DNA of 64,000 nucleotides from Lachnospiraceae bacterium NC2008. Its GTDB lineage: Bacteria > Bacillota > Clostridia > Lachnospirales > Lachnospiraceae. The stretch lies in NCBI GenBank assembly GCA_000687675.1, contig JHWS01000009.1, positions 20,243 to 84,242 on the forward strand, given 5' to 3'. Numbering within the stretch: position 1 is the first letter of the stretch; every line of letters starts with the position of its first letter. Below are positions 60,236-64,000 of this stretch, in pieces. The translations under genes were made by a program, and so were the position numbers. Under the pieces are notes generated by a model. That model had not been told where the DNA came from. It did not search any database and saw only the letters and a program-made list of their open reading frames with translations.

Positions 60236-60589
60236 ATGGCAAAAAGAGGTGGATTTCCTGGCGGTATGTCTATGCCAGGTGGAATGAACAATCTTATGAA
60301 GCAGGCGCAGAGAATGCAGCGTCAGATGGAAGAGAACCAGAAGGCTCTTGAATCTAAGGAATTTACTGCCAATGCTGGTGGAGGTGCTGTAAGTATTACT
60401 ATGACTGGTAAGAAGGAGATAACAAAGGTTGTCCTTGCACCAGAAGCAGTTGATCCAGATGATATTGAAACATTACAGGATATGATTATGGCAGCAGCTA
60501 ACGAAGCTCTTAAGCAGGTAGATGATGCTAATAACGAAGCTATGAGTAAGGCTACAGGTGGAATGAATCTTGGAGGCCTTCCTTTCTAA
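60236..60589 (+). CDS. YbaB/EbfC family nucleoid-associated protein
   Basis: A 117-aa protein with a Met/Gly-rich N-terminus and the YbaB fold: [55 protein letters not shown]. Binds DNA as a dimer. Sits between dnaX and recR; its stop overlaps the recR start (TAATG). Confidence 0.95.
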   Translation: MAKRGGFPGGMSMPGGMNNLMKQAQRMQRQMEENQKALESKEFTANAGGGAVSITMTGKKEITKVVLAPEAVDPDDIETLQDMIMAAANEALKQVDDANNEAMSKATGGMNLGGLPF

Positions 60590-61185
60590 TGGAATATTAT
60601 AGTGGTGATATTAATAAGTTAATAGACGAATTGGCTGCACTTCCTGGTATAGGCTCTAAGTCTGCCCAGCGTATGGCATTTCACATAATTAACTTACCTC
60701 ATGACAGGGTTAAAAGACTGTCAGAGGCTATAATCACTGCAAAGGAAACAGCTAAGTATTGTAAATGCTGTCAGACCCTGACGGATAAGGATATATGTAA
60801 TATATGCGACAATCCTAAACGTAATCATAAGATGATCATGGTGGTTGAAAACCCTAGGGATCTTATAGCATATGAAAAAACTGGAAAGTACGATGGAGTA
60901 TATCATGTACTTCATGGTGCTATATCTCCTATGAATGGAATAGGTCCTTCGGATATTAGGCTTAAGGAACTTATTGAAAGACTTAAGGGAGATGTAGAAG
61001 AACTTATTATAGCAACCAATTCTAACCTAGAGGGAGAAACTACGGCTATGTATATCAGCAAGCTGGTTAAGCCTGCTGGCATCAAGGTTACAAGAATAGC
61101 CAGTGGTGTACCTGTAGGCGGAGACCTTGAATATATAGATGAAGTAACTCTTCTTCGTGCATTTGAGGGAAGAACAGAAATATAA
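60589..61185 (+). CDS. recR: Recombination mediator RecR
   Basis: A 198-aa RecR: HhH motif [19 protein letters not shown], zinc finger [18 protein letters not shown], Toprim domain with [15 protein letters not shown] and [13 protein letters not shown], and the C-terminal Walker-like [18 protein letters not shown]. Acts with RecO/RecF in loading RecA at gaps. Confidence 0.96.
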   Translation: MEYYSGDINKLIDELAALPGIGSKSAQRMAFHIINLPHDRVKRLSEAIITAKETAKYCKCCQTLTDKDICNICDNPKRNHKMIMVVENPRDLIAYEKTGKYDGVYHVLHGAISPMNGIGPSDIRLKELIERLKGDVEELIIATNSNLEGETTAMYISKLVKPAGIKVTRIASGVPVGGDLEYIDEVTLLRAFEGRTEI

Positions 61186-61216
61186 TACTATATTATAATT
61201 ACATAAAGAGGATACT

Positions 61217-62263
61217 ATGTCAGTCACAAAAGAACTATTTGGCAAAACAAGAGATGGTAAGGAAGTATATTGTTATTCAATAGAAAACAAGAATAAGATG
61301 TGTGCCAAGGTTATTACCTTTGGCGCTATTTTAAAGAATTTATATGTACCTGATAAGAAGGGCAAATTAGATGATGTTGTACTTGGATATGACAAGCTTT
61401 GGATGTATTTCAAGAACGGCAGCTGTTTTGGTTCAACTATTGGACCTATTGCTAACAGAACAGCCCTGGGGGCATTTTCTCTTTGTGGGAAGAAGTACCA
61501 GCTTCCAGTTAATGATAGAGGAAAGAACAATCTTCATACTGATTTAGTTAATGGCTTTCATAAGAGAGTTTGGGACGCTGTAGAAGGAAAGAACAGTGTA
61601 ACATTCTCTTTAAAGAAGAAAGATGGAGAGATGGGACACCCGGGTAATATGAAGGTGTCTGTTACATATACTCTTACAGATAAGAACGAGCTTAAGATTA
61701 CTTACCATGCTGATACTGACAAGAAGACTGTTATCAACATGACTAACCACTCATACTTTAATCTTTCAGGACCAAAGTCTTCTAATATTGAACATACTAA
61801 GCTTACAATCAATGCTTCTAACTATACACCTGTTCTTGAAGATGCTATACCAACAGGAGAGATAGCTTCTGTTAAGGGTACTCCTATGGACTTTACTAAG
61901 CCTAAGAAGATATCTAAAGAAATAGGCCGTAAAGACTTTGCTCAGATTAAGATATGTGGCGGCTATGACCATAACTGGGTAGTTGATGGATATAATGGAA
62001 AGAAGAAACTTATTGCAACTGCGGTAGATGATAAATCTGGACGTACTTTGGAAGTGTATACTGACCTTCCAGGTGTTCAGTTCTATGCAGGTAACTTTAT
62101 AGGTAGCAATATAGGTAAAGAGGGGTATAAGAACTGTAAGCGTAAGGGATTCTGTCTTGAAACACAGTACTATCCTAATAGTGCTAACGAAAAGAATTTC
62201 CCTAATCCTATATTTGATAAGAATCATCCTTATGACACAGAAACTATCTACAAATTTGTATAG
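61217..62263 (+). CDS. galM: Aldose 1-epimerase
   Basis: A 348-aa mutarotase interconverting alpha and beta anomers of galactose or glucose. Motifs GSTIGPIANRTALGAFSL, NNLHTDLVNGFHKRVWD (catalytic His region), NMTNHSYFNLSG (second His), GGYDHNWVV and QFYAGNF, with the catalytic Glu near the end in RKGFCLETQYYPNS. Complete. Confidence 0.94.
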   Translation: MSVTKELFGKTRDGKEVYCYSIENKNKMCAKVITFGAILKNLYVPDKKGKLDDVVLGYDKLWMYFKNGSCFGSTIGPIANRTALGAFSLCGKKYQLPVNDRGKNNLHTDLVNGFHKRVWDAVEGKNSVTFSLKKKDGEMGHPGNMKVSVTYTLTDKNELKITYHADTDKKTVINMTNHSYFNLSGPKSSNIEHTKLTINASNYTPVLEDAIPTGEIASVKGTPMDFTKPKKISKEIGRKDFAQIKICGGYDHNWVVDGYNGKKKLIATAVDDKSGRTLEVYTDLPGVQFYAGNFIGSNIGKEGYKNCKRKGFCLETQYYPNSANEKNFPNPIFDKNHPYDTETIYKFV

Positions 62264-62313
62264 TATGTGCCGTGTAAATAGATAGTGAAACCAGCTTATT
62301 TGGGAATTATAAG

Positions 62314-63522
62314 ATGGGCGTAGTAACAAAATTTCGTAAGAAACCAGAAACTAATAAAGAAGAGAATAAAGTAGACAGACACAGCTTTAAGAGAAGGATT
62401 ATTGCCCACAAGGCAAGAGTCTTTACTGCTGTGGCTGTTGCATTAATCGCAATATGTATTATAGTTGCGATTATTTGGATTTCTTATTACAACAAAGTTT
62501 ATTCAGATTATGAAGTTACAAGGAGTGTTCCTTGTGAAAAGGTTGAAGGCAGCAATGTCTTAAGCTACGGAAGTAAGTTCCTGACATACAGCTGTGACGG
62601 CATGCACTGTACTAACTCTAAGGGTAAGGATACCTGGAGTGAACCATTTGAGATGCAGTCTCCTATGGTAGCAGTAGCAGGCGAATATGTAGCCTGTGCA
62701 GATTTTAATGGCCGTAAGGTCTATGTATTTAATACTAGTGGAGTACTTGGAGAGATTCAGACTGGTGCTCCAATAAAAGATATTGACATTTCTAAGGATG
62801 GTATCATTGTTGTTGTAACTGAAGATGACGAAGTTACACCTATTGATATTTACTATTATGATGGAACTAAAGTTGCAAACTTTAGAACTACTATGTCTAA
62901 AAGTGGCTACCCTATAGAGGTGGCTATATCTGATAACAGCAAGCTTCTTGCTGTCTCATACCTTTATCTTGATAGTGGTAAGCTAACTACCAAACTGGCT
63001 ATGTATAACTTTGGTGATGTAGGTCAGAATGAAACTGATAACCTGGTTAGTGGATATGACTATGAGGATGAGGTTATCCCTAGTTTGAAATTTATAGACA
63101 GTGATAAGCTGGTAGCAGTAGGTAATGACAAGCTACTTTTCTTTAAGGGAAAAGAGCGCCCAACTAACACTGAAACTATAACTATAGACGAGGAGATACA
63201 GGCTGTCTTTTATGGTGATGGCAATGTGGGCCTGTTATTTGCTGATAAGACAGGTAAGGCTAGAAATCGTCTTGACGTATATAATTCAGACGGCAAGAGG
63301 AAGTCTTCTATATATTTCGATATAGAATATACCGATATATTCTTTGCTAATGGTATGGTGGTTATTTACAACGGATCCTCCGCAGAGATATATAGAACAG
63401 ATGGTAAATTAAAATATAAAAATGACTTTGATGAGATGGTAGCACTTATGATACCTACATCATCAGCTACTAAATATACTATAGTCACACAAGACGCAAT
63501 TAAAAATATAACTCTAAAATAA
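62314..63522 (+). CDS. Membrane-anchored beta-propeller-like protein (DUF5711-like)
   Basis: A 402-aa protein: a basic N-terminus, one membrane helix at about 39-61 (FTAVAVALIAICIIVAIIWISYY is within it), and an extracytoplasmic domain of repeated beta strands (VLSYGSKFLTYSCDG, YVACADFNGRKVYVFN, KLLAVSYLYL) suggestive of a WD40/YVTN-like propeller. It resembles DUF5711 proteins of Clostridia. Function unknown. It ends just before the rrn region. Confidence 0.7.
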   Translation: MGVVTKFRKKPETNKEENKVDRHSFKRRIIAHKARVFTAVAVALIAICIIVAIIWISYYNKVYSDYEVTRSVPCEKVEGSNVLSYGSKFLTYSCDGMHCTNSKGKDTWSEPFEMQSPMVAVAGEYVACADFNGRKVYVFNTSGVLGEIQTGAPIKDIDISKDGIIVVVTEDDEVTPIDIYYYDGTKVANFRTTMSKSGYPIEVAISDNSKLLAVSYLYLDSGKLTTKLAMYNFGDVGQNETDNLVSGYDYEDEVIPSLKFIDSDKLVAVGNDKLLFFKGKERPTNTETITIDEEIQAVFYGDGNVGLLFADKTGKARNRLDVYNSDGKRKSSIYFDIEYTDIFFANGMVVIYNGSSAEIYRTDGKLKYKNDFDEMVALMIPTSSATKYTIVTQDAIKNITLK

Positions 63523-63529
63523 TAAGTAA

Positions 63530-63566
63530 AATGCTACTTTAGTTTACATAAAAGTGGCATTTTTTA
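63530..63566 (+). terminator. Terminator before the rrn operon
   Basis: Stem AATGCTACTTT/AAAGTGGCATT (one wobble), 10-nt loop, then T-run. Confidence 0.88.
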
Positions 63567-63626
63567 TGTTCTGTAAACCATTTCGGTATTATTTTTCAAA
63601 TATTCAAAAAAAATTAAAAAAAGTTG

Positions 63627-63655
63627 TTGACAATCAAAAATATGGGTGGTATTCT
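63627..63655 (+). promoter_or_regulatory. rRNA operon promoter
   Basis: TTGACA (63627-63632), 17-bp spacer, TATTCT (63650-63655), preceded by A-tracts resembling an UP element. The ~200-nt leader before 16S contains short inverted repeats such as AATCTGAAAATTTCAGATT and a second TTGACA at about 63703. Confidence 0.8.
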
Positions 63656-63860
63656 AATCAAGCGCGTTAAGGAAAGCCCAAGACGCCAAAGCAAAAGAAC
63701 ATTGACAACTAAACAGTAATGCAACCCTGAAAATTTCAAAGAGAAGTTGCTTTTAGGTAAGCAACAAAATCTGAAAATTTCAGATTGATTCAAACGAATC
63801 GAAAACCAAGTAATAACGGTTAAACAAATTAGCTAGCTTCAAAAGAAGCAGGCAAACTTT

Positions 63861-64000
<140 letters not shown>

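Overview
The window is low-GC DNA of a strictly anaerobic Lachnospiraceae bacterium, most likely Butyrivibrio or Pseudobutyrivibrio. This rests on the start of a clostridial 16S rRNA at the right edge, Firmicutes-type genes (spoVG, dnaD/dnaC-like pair, ffs-dnaX-ybaB-recR order, class III NrdG-type activase, GGGtGRT protein), a long bacterial SRP RNA, and rumen-type polysaccharide genes (GH9 lipoprotein, circularly permuted GH3). There is no CRISPR array and no intact insertion sequence.

Layout. 1-6.1 kb: a SARP/BTAD response regulator, a sugar-ketoisomerase-like cupin, a Cache-GGDEF diguanylate cyclase, and a NifU-like/GGGtGRT pair. 6.18-6.68 kb: a ~500-nt near-complete imperfect palindrome between two convergent genes. 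6.7-10.6 kb: an ArsR-controlled heavy-metal operon (ICMT-like protein, free HMA metallochaperone, P1B ATPase, methyltransferase) with two near-identical operators. 10.6-15.9 kb: an RNA-repair island made of a divergent WYL regulator, a Y RNA with a tRNA-like module, a second structured RNA, a Ro60/TROVE protein, the RNA ligase RtcB, a 43-codon small ORF, a small XRE protein and a tightly packed array of seven tRNAs. 16.1-18.5 kb: a HipA-like kinase module with a palindromic operator, an Rpn-tail-like small protein and a DEDDh exonuclease. 18.6-25.1 kb: a TetR-MFS-ABC operon flanked by two paralogous lipoproteins.

25.3-36.3 kb: GH9, a sodium/solute symporter, a DUF3048 protein, a voltage-gated K+ channel, a permuted GH3 and a secreted TIM-barrel-like protein behind a structured leader. 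36.3-43.9 kb: small envelope genes, an HD hydrolase, and a lipoprotein/ABC/secreted-protein/FtsX-permease cluster. 44-55.6 kb: housekeeping genes (sugar nucleotidyltransferase, prs, dnaC/dnaD-like genes, murC, glgC-glgD, spoVG, a PucR-type regulator, an NrdG-like activase, tadA). 55.6-63.5 kb: ffs, a NlpC/CHAP-like secreted protein, pfk, dnaX-ybaB-recR, galM and a DUF5711-like protein. The window ends in an rrn promoter and the first ~140 nt of 16S rRNA.

The most interesting unit is the RNA-repair island. A regulator with two RHH-like segments and a WYL domain faces a non-coding Y RNA, Ro60 and RtcB, and the same strand continues into seven divergent tRNA genes with 3-5 nt spacers. My inference is a damage-response cassette that both repairs cleaved RNAs and supplies replacement or decoy tRNAs. 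The second highlight is the 500-nt palindrome. All functional calls are by reading motifs; no database search was run.
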